Shown here in pieces: positions 29,400 through 37,368 of a stretch of 64,000 nt of DNA. Below the pieces are notes generated by a model. The model was not told where the DNA came from, searched no databases, and saw only the letters and a list, made by a program, of their open reading frames with translations. Position numbers and translations under genes: made by a program. Numbering within the stretch: the first letter of the stretch is position 1; every line of letters starts with the position of its first letter. Origin of the DNA: Pseudomonas sp. UBA2684 (GTDB lineage: Bacteria; Pseudomonadota; Gammaproteobacteria; Pseudomonadales; Pseudomonadaceae); contig DELY01000003.1 in NCBI GenBank assembly GCA_002354655.1, forward strand, positions 238,635 to 302,634, given 5' to 3'.

Positions 29400-30756
29400 G
29401 CGCGGCTCCTTGGGTGGGGGCGCCGAACCACCGGTCGTGGCGGGTCAGGCAGTAAGCATAGACGGCCAAACTGAGGCCTCGCAGCAACATGAACGCGAGA
29501 AAGGCCAGCCACAGGCCGTGGTTGCCAAACTCCCGCAGCCAGAGGGCTAGCGGCAAGCTCAAGGCCACCGCCAGGAGCATGGCGTTGCGCATCTCGCGGG
29601 CGCGGGTGGCGCCGATAAACAGGCCGTCGAGCAGGTAGCTGCAGACCGCGACCAGCGGTAGCAGTGCCAGGTACGGCAGGTAATCGAGCGCCGTGGCCCG
29701 GACGCTGGCGATGTTGGTTTGCAGCTGGATGAACCAGTGCCCGGCAAGCAGGAAGAACAGCGCGAAGCCGAGGCTGGCGAGCAGCGACCAGCCACCGGCG
29801 ACGATCAAGCTGCGCCGCAAGGCATTGCGGTCCCGCGCGCCGAGGGCGTGGCCGCACAACGCTTCGACCGCATGGGCGAGGCCATCGAGGGCGTAGGCGG
29901 TGAGCAGCAGGCCGTTGAGCAGCAAGGCATTGGCCGCCACCGTGGCATCGCCCAGGCGTGTGCCCTGCACGGTGATCAGGAAGAACACCAGTTGTAGCGC
30001 CAGGGTGCGGATAAAGATGTCGCGGTTCACCGCCAGCAGCGGTCGCCAGTTCAGCCAGCGGCGCAGCGCCGGCCAGTCGAGCTGGCCGGCATAACCGCGC
30101 AACGCCCGGCGTGCCAGCCACAGGCCGAGCAGCGCGCCGCTCCATTCGGCGATCACCGAGGCCCAGGCGGCGCCGGCCACGCCCCAGTGCAGGCCGAAGA
30201 CGAAGAGCACATCGAGCAGCACATTCAGCAGGTTGGTGGTCAGCAGTATTGCCAGCGGCCCGCGGGCGTTCTGCGTGCCGAGCAACCAGCCGATCAACGC
30301 ATAGCTGGTGAGTACCGCCGGCAGGCCGAACAGGCGGATCTGAAAGTAGCTGCGGGCCAGGGCGTCGAGTTCGGCCGAGGGTTGCATCAGGCGCAATGCC
30401 GCGGCGCTGAACGGTAGCGCCAAGCACATCAAGGCGCCCGCCAGCAGCCCGCCGAGCAACAGGCCTTGCAGCAATACCTGGCGCAAGGCGCCGCCATCCT
30501 CGCGCCCGGCTGCCTGGGCGGCGAACCCGGTGGTGCCCATGCGCAGAAAGCCCACGGCCCAGGTCAGCAGGGTATATAGGCTGCCGCCGACCGCCACCGC
30601 CGCCAACTGGTGAGCGTGCGGCAGATGGCCGACCACTGCGCTGTCGACCAGCGCCACCAAGGGCACCGACAGGTTGGACAGAATCATCGGCGCAGCCAGT
30701 GCCCATACCCGCTTGTGGGTGGGCGCGTGCTGCCAGGCATCGAGCAGTGCGGGCAT
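29392..30756 (-). CDS. MATE-family efflux transporter (DinF-like)
   Basis: A 454-residue transporter with twelve predicted membrane helices in two halves. The N-terminal half has LAAPMILSNLSVPLVALVDS and VGHLPHAHQLAAVAVG, matching the DinF branch of MATE exporters. These export cations or drugs in exchange for Na+ or H+. The ATG at 30756 has GGAGG at a good distance; the frame is open further upstream but without family-like sequence. It overlaps the diguanylate cyclase gene by 8 bp. The substrate is unknown. Confidence 0.9.
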   Translation of the reverse strand: MPALLDAWQHAPTHKRVWALAAPMILSNLSVPLVALVDSAVVGHLPHAHQLAAVAVGGSLYTLLTWAVGFLRMGTTGFAAQAAGREDGGALRQVLLQGLLLGGLLAGALMCLALPFSAAALRLMQPSAELDALARSYFQIRLFGLPAVLTSYALIGWLLGTQNARGPLAILLTTNLLNVLLDVLFVFGLHWGVAGAAWASVIAEWSGALLGLWLARRALRGYAGQLDWPALRRWLNWRPLLAVNRDIFIRTLALQLVFFLITVQGTRLGDATVAANALLLNGLLLTAYALDGLAHAVEALCGHALGARDRNALRRSLIVAGGWSLLASLGFALFFLLAGHWFIQLQTNIASVRATALDYLPYLALLPLVAVCSYLLDGLFIGATRAREMRNAMLLAVALSLPLALWLREFGNHGLWLAFLAFMLLRGLSLAVYAYCLTRHDRWFGAPTQGAAHA

Positions 30757-30928
30757 GGGGCCTCCGGGAAAGCGCCGATTATAGGCGTCGCGCGGCGACG
30801 ATAGTGCATTTACGACTATGCCGGGCGCGCCATAGCAGCAAGGGTTTCTGCGCTGCACCCTCGGCGGCATGGCGCGCTGACTAAACTGTACGCAGGGGCC
30901 GCGTGGTGTGCGGTCGAGGAGGTGGATC

Positions 30929-31393
30929 ATGCGTATGGCACAAACTCTGGAGCGCAGCCTGCAACGGGCGCACAGTCAATTCACCCTGGTCGAGCATGCG
31001 CCATCGGCGACCAGCCTGGAGTCGGCGCGCAAGGCCGGCATCGCCGCCTCGCGCATGGCCAAGTCGGTGATCCTCGACGACCGCCGCGGACACTACTTGA
31101 TGGCCGTGTTGCCGGCCAACCGCCAGTTGGACCTGAGCAAGGTGCGCAAAGGCCCGTGGCGCTGGCAATTGAGCAGCGAACAGAGCCTGGTCGGTCTGTT
31201 CAAGGACTGCGAGCGCGGCGCGGTGCCGGCACTCGGCGAAGTGTACGGCCTGCCCATGCTGATCGACCCGATGCTGGCCCGTCAGCAGGACATTTACCTG
31301 GAGGCCGGCGATCACGAAAACCTGCTGCACATGCAGGTCGACGAGTTTTTCCGCCTGGCGCCGAATGCCGAAGTCTGTGAGCTCTGCCACTGA
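30929..31393 (+). CDS. YbaK/EbsC-type aminoacyl-tRNA deacylase
   Basis: A 154-residue protein of the YbaK/ProX editing family, which removes wrongly attached amino acids from tRNA. Family features: EHAPSATSLESARKAGI, MAKSVILDDRRGHYLMAVLPA with the conserved Lys of the active site, and a C-terminal region GLPMLIDPMLARQQDIYLEAG. GAGGAGG lies before the ATG at 30929. It is divergently oriented from the MATE exporter with a short shared promoter region. The specific tRNA is not known. Confidence 0.82.
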   Translation: MRMAQTLERSLQRAHSQFTLVEHAPSATSLESARKAGIAASRMAKSVILDDRRGHYLMAVLPANRQLDLSKVRKGPWRWQLSSEQSLVGLFKDCERGAVPALGEVYGLPMLIDPMLARQQDIYLEAGDHENLLHMQVDEFFRLAPNAEVCELCH

Positions 31394-31546
31394 GTCGAAA
31401 AGCGCTGAGCGCTGCGTGTGGCGCGCCTGACGAACAGGGTGTTCAGGGGTGTGCGCTGCTCGCGGCTTTTGCCGTGCCGTGCTCGTCGTTAGCAGGTCGC
31501 TCAACTATAGTGTCTGGCTTGTGCACCGCCATTTTTGGAGCCCGCA

Positions 31547-34500
31547 ATGCCGAACAAAGGACTGCTTCTGGCACTTGCCCTGAGCCTGCTCAGCGCCTGT
31601 GATTCCTCCAACGAGCCGGCACAGGTGACGAGCACACCGTCGGCTCCGCTCGCCACGCCGCAGGCACCGAAACCGCAGGTCGACCGGGCTGCTTTGGTCG
31701 AGCGTTATGCCGGGCGTGAACTGAGTGTGGTGGATGTCTCCGAGGTGCAACTGGAGGGTGCCAGTAGCCTGTCCGTGAGTCTGTCCGTACCGCTGGACCC
31801 GGAGCAGAATTTCGCCGAGCGCCTGCACCTGGTCGACAGTAAAAGCGGCAAGGTCGACGGCGCCTGGGAGCTGGCCGACAACCTGATGGAGCTGCGCCTG
31901 CGCCACCTGGAGCCACGGCGCAAGTTGGTGCTGACCGTGGATGCCGGGTTGCAAGCGCTAAGCGGCACGCGCCTGGCCGCCGAGCACGTCACGCGCGTGG
32001 AAACCCGCGACCTGCAAGCCAGCGTCGGCTTCGCCAGCCGTGGCTCGCTGTTGCCGACGCGGCTGGCCGAAGGCCTGCCGGTGATCGCGCTGAACGTCGA
32101 TCGTGTCAACGTCGAGTTCTTCCGCATCAAACCGCAGGCGCTGCCGAGTTTTCTCAGCCAGTGGGGGCGCAGCAGCAACCTGGATACCTGGGAAGCGCAG
32201 TCGCTGTTGCCGATGGCCGAACTGGTCTACGGCGGCCGTTTCGACCTCAACCCGGCGCGCAACACGCGGGAAACCCTGCTGCTGCCGATTGCCGGCCTGG
32301 ATCCGTTCAAGCAGCCCGGCGTGTACCTGGCGGTGATGCGCGCCGCCGGCAGCTATAGCTATTCGCAGCCGGCGACGCTGTTCACCCTCAGCGACATCGG
32401 CTTGTCCGCGCACCGTTACCAGAATCGCCTGGACGTGTTCACCCAGGCCCTGGCCGGCGGCAAGGCGCTGGCCGAGGTCGAGTTGGAGCTGCTGGACGAC
32501 AAGGGGCAACTGTTGGCCGAGGGCCGGACCGACGCTGCCGGGCATGCCGAGTTGCCGCTGCCGGCCAAGGCCGAGGTGCTGCTGGCGCGTCAGGGCGAGC
32601 AGACCAGCGTGTTGCGCCTGGGCGGGCCGGCGCTGGACCTGGCCGAGTTCGACATCGCCGGGCCGCAGGTGCACCCCCTGCAATTCTTCGTGTTCGGCCC
32701 GCGCGACCTCTATCGCCCAGGCGAAACCGTGTTGCTCAACGCGCTGCTGCGCGATACCGACGGCCGCGCGGTGAAGGCGCAGCCGGTGAACGTCGAAGTG
32801 CGCCGGCCGGACGAGCAGGTCAGCCGCAAGTTCGTCTGGCAGGCCGATGCTTCCGGCCTCTACCAGTATCAGCTGCAACTGGCCGAGGAGGCACCGACCG
32901 GGCGTTGGCAGTTGCTCTTCGACCTCGGCGACGGCAAGCCGCAGCTCTACGAATTCTCCGTCGAGGACTTCCTGCCCGAGCGTCTGGCGCTGGAGTTGAA
33001 AGGCCGCGACACACCGTTCAAGCCCAGCGAAGACCCGCGCTTCGAGGTGACGGGGCGTTACCTGTATGGCGCGCCGGCCGCTGGCAACCGCCTCAGCGGT
33101 CAGCTGTATGTGCGGCCGCTACGCGAAGCGGTGGCGAGTTTGCCGGGGTATCAATTCGGCTCGGTCACCGAGGAGGAACTGGAGCAGGACATCGAGCTGG
33201 ATGAAACCAGCCTGGATGCCGAAGGCAAAACCACCCTGGCCATCGACAGCCGCTGGGCCGAGGTCAAGTCGCCGTTGCGCCTGATAGTGCAAGCTAGCTT
33301 GCAGGAATCCGGCGGCCGGCCGATCACCCGGCGCATCGTCCAGCCGGTGTGGCCGGCCGAGCGCCTGCCGGGCGTGCGCGGGCTGTTCGAGGGTGAGGAG
33401 GTCGATGCCGACAGCCTGGCCGAGTTCGAGGTGCTGGTGGCCGATGCCGCCGGCAACAAGCTGGCCGCCGAGCAATTGAGCGTGCGCCTGATTCGCGAGC
33501 GCCGCGACTACTACTGGAACTTCTCCGAGAGCGATGGCTGGAGCCACAACTACAACGAGAAATACCTGACCCTCAGCGAGCAGACCCTCAGCGTCGCCAG
33601 CGGCGGCACGGCGAAGGTCAGCTTCCCGGTGGAGTGGGGGCCGTACCGCGTCGAGGTGATCGATGCGCAGACCGGGCTGCTCAGCAGCCTGCGTTTCTGG
33701 GCCGGTTACCGCTGGCAGGACAACGCCGACGGCGGTGCGGTGCGCCCGGACCAGGTCAAGCTGGCGCTGGACAAACCGGCCTACGCCGATGGCGACACGG
33801 CCAAAGTCACGGTCACCCCGCCGGCGGCCGGCAACGGTTATCTGCTGGTGGAGTCCAGCGAGGGCCCGCTGTGGTGGCAGGAGATCGCGGTGCCGGCTGC
33901 GGGTAAGACCTTCGACATCCCGATTGCCAAGGACTGGGCGCGGCATGACCTGTATATCAGCGCCCTGGTGATTCGTCCCGGCGAGCGCAAGAGCAATGCC
34001 ACGCCCAAACGAGCGGTGGGCCTGCTGCATCTGCCGCTGGAACGTGCGCCGCGCAAGCTAGCGCTGACCCTGACCGCTGCGGAAAAGATGCGCCCCAAGC
34101 AGCCACTCAAGGTCAAGGTGCAGGCGCGCCATGCCGATGGCAGCGTGCCGCGGCAGGTCCAGGTGCTGGTCGCTGCGGTGGATGTCGGTATCCTCAATAT
34201 CACCGAGTACGCCACGCCGAACCCCTTCGCTAACTTCTTCGGACGCAAGGCCTACGGCGCCGACCACCTGGATATCTACGGCCAGTTGATCGAAGCCGGC
34301 CAGGGCCGTGTGGCCAAGCTGGTCTTCGGTGGCGATGCCGCGTTGGCGGCCGGCGGCAAGCGCCCGGACACCAGCGTGTTGATCGTCGCGCTGCAAAGCC
34401 AGCCGCTGGCGCTGAACGAGCAGGGCGAGGGCGAAGTCAGCCTGGACATTCCCGACTTCAACGGCGAGCTGCGCCTGATGGCGCAGGCCTGGACCGATGA

Positions 34501-36457
34501 GCGTTACGGCATGGCCGAGGGCAAGACGGTCGTCGCCGCGCCGCTCATCGCCGAGTTGTCGGCGCCGCGCTTTTTGGCCGGCGGCGATGAAACCACCTTG
34601 GCCCTGGACCTGAGCAACCTCTCCGGTGCCGCGCAGACGCTGGAGGTGCAACTGCGCGCCGAGGGGCAACTCAGCCTGACGCAAAATACCGACGCGGCGC
34701 TGGCGCCGATCAGTCTGGCCGCTGGCGAGCGCCGCATTCTGCGCATTCCGGTGCGTGCCCTCGGCGGTTATGGCCAGGGGCGCATCAGCGTTACCGTTGG
34801 CGGTCTGCAGCTGCCCGGCGAGACGCTGCCGCCGTTCAGCCGCGAATGGACGCTGGGCATTCGTCCGGCTTATCCGGCGCAGTTGCAGCATTTCCGCGCG
34901 GTACTCAAAGGCGACACCTGGAGCCTGCCGGACGGCGCCTTGCAGGCCTTCGAGCCGGCCGGGCTGGAAGCGCGCCTGGCGATCTCCAGCCGGCCGCCGC
35001 TGAACCTCGGCGAGCAGGTGCGGGCGCTCAAGGCCTATCCCTATGGCTGCCTGGAGCAAACCACCAGCGGCCTCTATCCATCCCTGTATACCGATGCTGC
35101 CGCGCTGAAGAAGCTTGGGCTGCAAGGCGAGCCGGACGAGCAGCGCAAGCGCGCCATCGAACTGGGCATCGAACGCCTGCTGAGCATGCAGCGCTACAAC
35201 GGCGGCTTCGGCCTGTGGGGCGCCGACAGCGATGAGGAATACTGGTTGACCGCCTACGTCAGCGACTTCCTTCTGCGTGCCCGCGAGCAGGGCTTCGGGG
35301 TGCCGGCCGAGGCGCTGAAAAAGGCCAATGAGCGGCTGATGCGCTACCTGCAAGAGCGCAACCTGATCGAGGTCAACTACAGCAACAACGCCAACCACAG
35401 CCGCTTCGCCGTGCAGGCCTATGCCGGTTACGTGCTGGCGCGCAGCCAACAGGCACCGCTCGGCGCCCTGCGCAGCCTGTACGAACGGCGTGGCGATGCC
35501 TTGTCCGGTCTGCCGCTGGTGCACCTGGCGGTGGCTCTGGCGCAGATGGGCGACCAGCCGCGCGCCGACGAGGCCCTGGCCGCCGGCCTGGCGCGCAGTC
35601 GCGATGCAGAGCAGTGGCTGGCCGACTACGGCAGCCCGTTGCGCGATCAGGCGCTGATCCTGGCCTTGCTTGAGGAGCACGATCTGGCCGCCGGCAGCCG
35701 CGAAGAGCGCCTGTTCGCCTTGGCCGATGAAGTCGCGAGCCAGCAGTGGCTGTCGACCCAGGAGCGCAATTCGTTGTACCTGGCCGGGCGCACCCTGTTG
35801 ACCAAACCCGAGCCGGATTGGAACGCGGCGCTGCGCAGCGGCAGCTTCGCTTTCACGCTGAGCAACGCCCAGTCCGGCCTCAAGTTGCAAGGCGCCGAAC
35901 TGGCCGCACCGTTAACGTTGAGCAACGCTGGCGAGGCGCCGCTGTACCAGCAACTGACCCTCTCCGGTTATCCGGCCAAGGCGCCAGCGGCCGGCGGCGA
36001 GAACCTGAGCATCTACCGCGAATACCTGGGGATGGACGGCAAGCCGCTGGACCTCGCTGCGCTGACCAGCGGCGAGCTGGTGCTGGTGCACCTGGCCGTG
36101 GCGGCCAAGCAGCGGGTGCCGGATGCTCTGGTGGTCGACCTGCTGCCGGCTGGCCTGGAGCTGGAAAACCAGAACCTCGCGCAGAGCGCCGCCAGCCTGG
36201 ACGACGCCAGCAGTACGGTGAAGGAGTGGCGCCAATCGATGCAGAACGCGGCCATCAAGCACCAGGAATTCCGTGGCGATCGTTACGTCGCGGCGCTGGA
36301 TGTCAATGGCTACGACACCACCCACCTGCTGTACCTGGCCCGCGCCGTCACCCCCGGCAGCTACCGCGTGCCGCCGCCGCAAGTGGAATCGATGTACCGG
36401 CCGAACTGGCAGGCATTGGGCGAAACGCCGGGACGGCTGGTGGTCAAGGAGCGTTAA
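31547..36457 (+). CDS. Bacterial alpha-2-macroglobulin lipoprotein (YfhM-like)
   Basis: A 1636-residue envelope protein that traps and disables proteases. A lipoprotein signal ends at LLSAC with Asp at +2, which in E. coli means retention at the inner membrane. A series of macroglobulin-like beta domains (MG1-MG10; e.g. PLQFFVFGPRDLYRPGE) is followed by a bait region and the thioester domain with the intact motif GCLEQT (Cys1168 to Gln1171), a CUB and a C-terminal MG10 domain. The ATG at 31547 follows GGAG; an upstream TTG is unlikely. The pbpC gene about 900 bp downstream gives the classic pairing with PBP1C, which repairs the wall when defences are breached. A small membrane protein gene is inserted between them on the other strand. 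Confidence 0.93.
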   Translation: MPNKGLLLALALSLLSACDSSNEPAQVTSTPSAPLATPQAPKPQVDRAALVERYAGRELSVVDVSEVQLEGASSLSVSLSVPLDPEQNFAERLHLVDSKSGKVDGAWELADNLMELRLRHLEPRRKLVLTVDAGLQALSGTRLAAEHVTRVETRDLQASVGFASRGSLLPTRLAEGLPVIALNVDRVNVEFFRIKPQALPSFLSQWGRSSNLDTWEAQSLLPMAELVYGGRFDLNPARNTRETLLLPIAGLDPFKQPGVYLAVMRAAGSYSYSQPATLFTLSDIGLSAHRYQNRLDVFTQALAGGKALAEVELELLDDKGQLLAEGRTDAAGHAELPLPAKAEVLLARQGEQTSVLRLGGPALDLAEFDIAGPQVHPLQFFVFGPRDLYRPGETVLLNALLRDTDGRAVKAQPVNVEVRRPDEQVSRKFVWQADASGLYQYQLQLAEEAPTGRWQLLFDLGDGKPQLYEFSVEDFLPERLALELKGRDTPFKPSEDPRFEVTGRYLYGAPAAGNRLSGQLYVRPLREAVASLPGYQFGSVTEEELEQDIELDETSLDAEGKTTLAIDSRWAEVKSPLRLIVQASLQESGGRPITRRIVQPVWPAERLPGVRGLFEGEEVDADSLAEFEVLVADAAGNKLAAEQLSVRLIRERRDYYWNFSESDGWSHNYNEKYLTLSEQTLSVASGGTAKVSFPVEWGPYRVEVIDAQTGLLSSLRFWAGYRWQDNADGGAVRPDQVKLALDKPAYADGDTAKVTVTPPAAGNGYLLVESSEGPLWWQEIAVPAAGKTFDIPIAKDWARHDLYISALVIRPGERKSNATPKRAVGLLHLPLERAPRKLALTLTAAEKMRPKQPLKVKVQARHADGSVPRQVQVLVAAVDVGILNITEYATPNPFANFFGRKAYGADHLDIYGQLIEAGQGRVAKLVFGGDAALAAGGKRPDTSVLIVALQSQPLALNEQGEGEVSLDIPDFNGELRLMAQAWTDERYGMAEGKTVVAAPLIAELSAPRFLAGGDETTLALDLSNLSGAAQTLEVQLRAEGQLSLTQNTDAALAPISLAAGERRILRIPVRALGGYGQGRISVTVGGLQLPGETLPPFSREWTLGIRPAYPAQLQHFRAVLKGDTWSLPDGALQAFEPAGLEARLAISSRPPLNLGEQVRALKAYPYGCLEQTTSGLYPSLYTDAAALKKLGLQGEPDEQRKRAIELGIERLLSMQRYNGGFGLWGADSDEEYWLTAYVSDFLLRAREQGFGVPAEALKKANERLMRYLQERNLIEVNYSNNANHSRFAVQAYAGYVLARSQQAPLGALRSLYERRGDALSGLPLVHLAVALAQMGDQPRADEALAAGLARSRDAEQWLADYGSPLRDQALILALLEEHDLAAGSREERLFALADEVASQQWLSTQERNSLYLAGRTLLTKPEPDWNAALRSGSFAFTLSNAQSGLKLQGAELAAPLTLSNAGEAPLYQQLTLSGYPAKAPAAGGENLSIYREYLGMDGKPLDLAALTSGELVLVHLAVAAKQRVPDALVVDLLPAGLELENQNLAQSAASLDDASSTVKEWRQSMQNAAIKHQEFRGDRYVAALDVNGYDTTHLLYLARAVTPGSYRVPPPQVESMYRPNWQALGETPGRLVVKER

Positions 36458-36524
36458 GCGTGGAGGGGCGCAGCGCTCGCGGCTAAAGACTGAGCGCCTG
36501 GCCATCGAGCGGTGATCCTCGCCC

Positions 36525-36660
36525 CAGGTGGGCGGGGCTCAGCCGCGCGTTGTTACAGCCCGATTGCCGGTAAACCTTTCCTGCACGCAGGCGCAGGCAC
36601 TTGCTAAGCGAGCGGTGATCCAGGTTCCAAGTAGGAGGGGCTTTAGCCGCGAGCGTCTTG
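36525..36660. repeat. REP-like repeats between the macroglobulin and small membrane protein genes
   Basis: Two related units, CAGGTGGGCGGGGCTCAGCCG and the more typical GTAGGAGGGGCTTTAGCCGC, each lie downstream of a GAGCGGTGATC box (36507 and 36609). A further GTTTTAGCCGCGAG follows at about 36673. Confidence 0.55.
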
Positions 36661-36724
36661 GTCCTGAGCCCCGGGTTTTAGCCGCGAGCCCACAGCTCAA
36701 GAATGCGCGCCCGGTCACCGGCAC

Positions 36725-37018
36725 TCAGCGGATCAGCGCGCTGAGCAACCACAGGCCGAGCAGCAGCCAGATGATTCCGCCGATAATCGAGCCGCGCAAA
36801 AAGGCGCGTAGCGCGGCATACAACAACATCAGGCCCACGATCACCACGGCGATGGTCAGCAGCGAGGGCGTGACCCCGAGGGCACTGGCCATGCCGTCGA
36901 TAAAGCTGCCGATGGCGTTGCCGAGCAGGCCGAAAAAGCCGTCCAGCGCCTCGACGATGAAGCGGATAAACGCACCGAATGCTTGGCCGAGGGATTCGAA
37001 AAAGCCTTCTACAGACAT
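36725..37018 (-). CDS. Small hydrophobic membrane protein, unknown function
   Basis: A 97-residue protein (MSVEGFFESLGQAFGAFIRF...). An amphipathic N-terminal part is followed by two predicted membrane helices (LLTIAVVIVGLMLLYAALRA and GSIIGGIIWLLLGLWLLSAL). AGGAA precedes the ATG at 37018, so the longer open frame to 37072 is not used. I do not recognise a family with certainty. It is on the minus strand between the macroglobulin and pbpC genes, so it is not part of their transcript. Confidence 0.65.
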   Translation of the reverse strand: MSVEGFFESLGQAFGAFIRFIVEALDGFFGLLGNAIGSFIDGMASALGVTPSLLTIAVVIVGLMLLYAALRAFLRGSIIGGIIWLLLGLWLLSALIR

Positions 37019-37156
37019 AGTCAGGGTTCCTGGTGGGATATGGCGCAGGCCATGTGCGGTGGATACTGGCACATTGGGCTGTCGGCGACGAACGGAGTTC
37101 CGTTGCTCGGCGCCCGTATCCAGGCTACAAAGTCGGCAATCCGCGCGGTGGCCGAC

Positions 37157-37331
37157 TAGCAGGCCGTTGAAAAACTACCTGCGTTGGCAATACTGCGTTA
37201 AAAGCGGCCTCGGAATGCGAGCCCAGGCTAGGCGCCCCCGTCAGAATGCTCATTTACAGCTCGTAAACTGCGCTTCCTCGGCCGTTTTTGCCTTGTCTTG
37301 CCTGCCCGCCTACGTTTTCAACGGCCTGCTA
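37157..37331. repeat. 175-bp MITE-like element with terminal inverted repeats
   Basis: Both ends read TAGCAGGCCGTTGAAAA inward, giving inverted repeats of about 17-22 bp. The inside contains a segment shared with 13407-13479 in opposite orientation. No coding frame is evident. It lies 35 bp upstream of pbpC, in the 348-bp gap between that gene and the small membrane protein, and may carry or displace its promoter. Confidence 0.7.
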
Positions 37332-37368
37332 GGCCACTGCGCACTGAACCAGGGGCAAGGAGTTTCAT

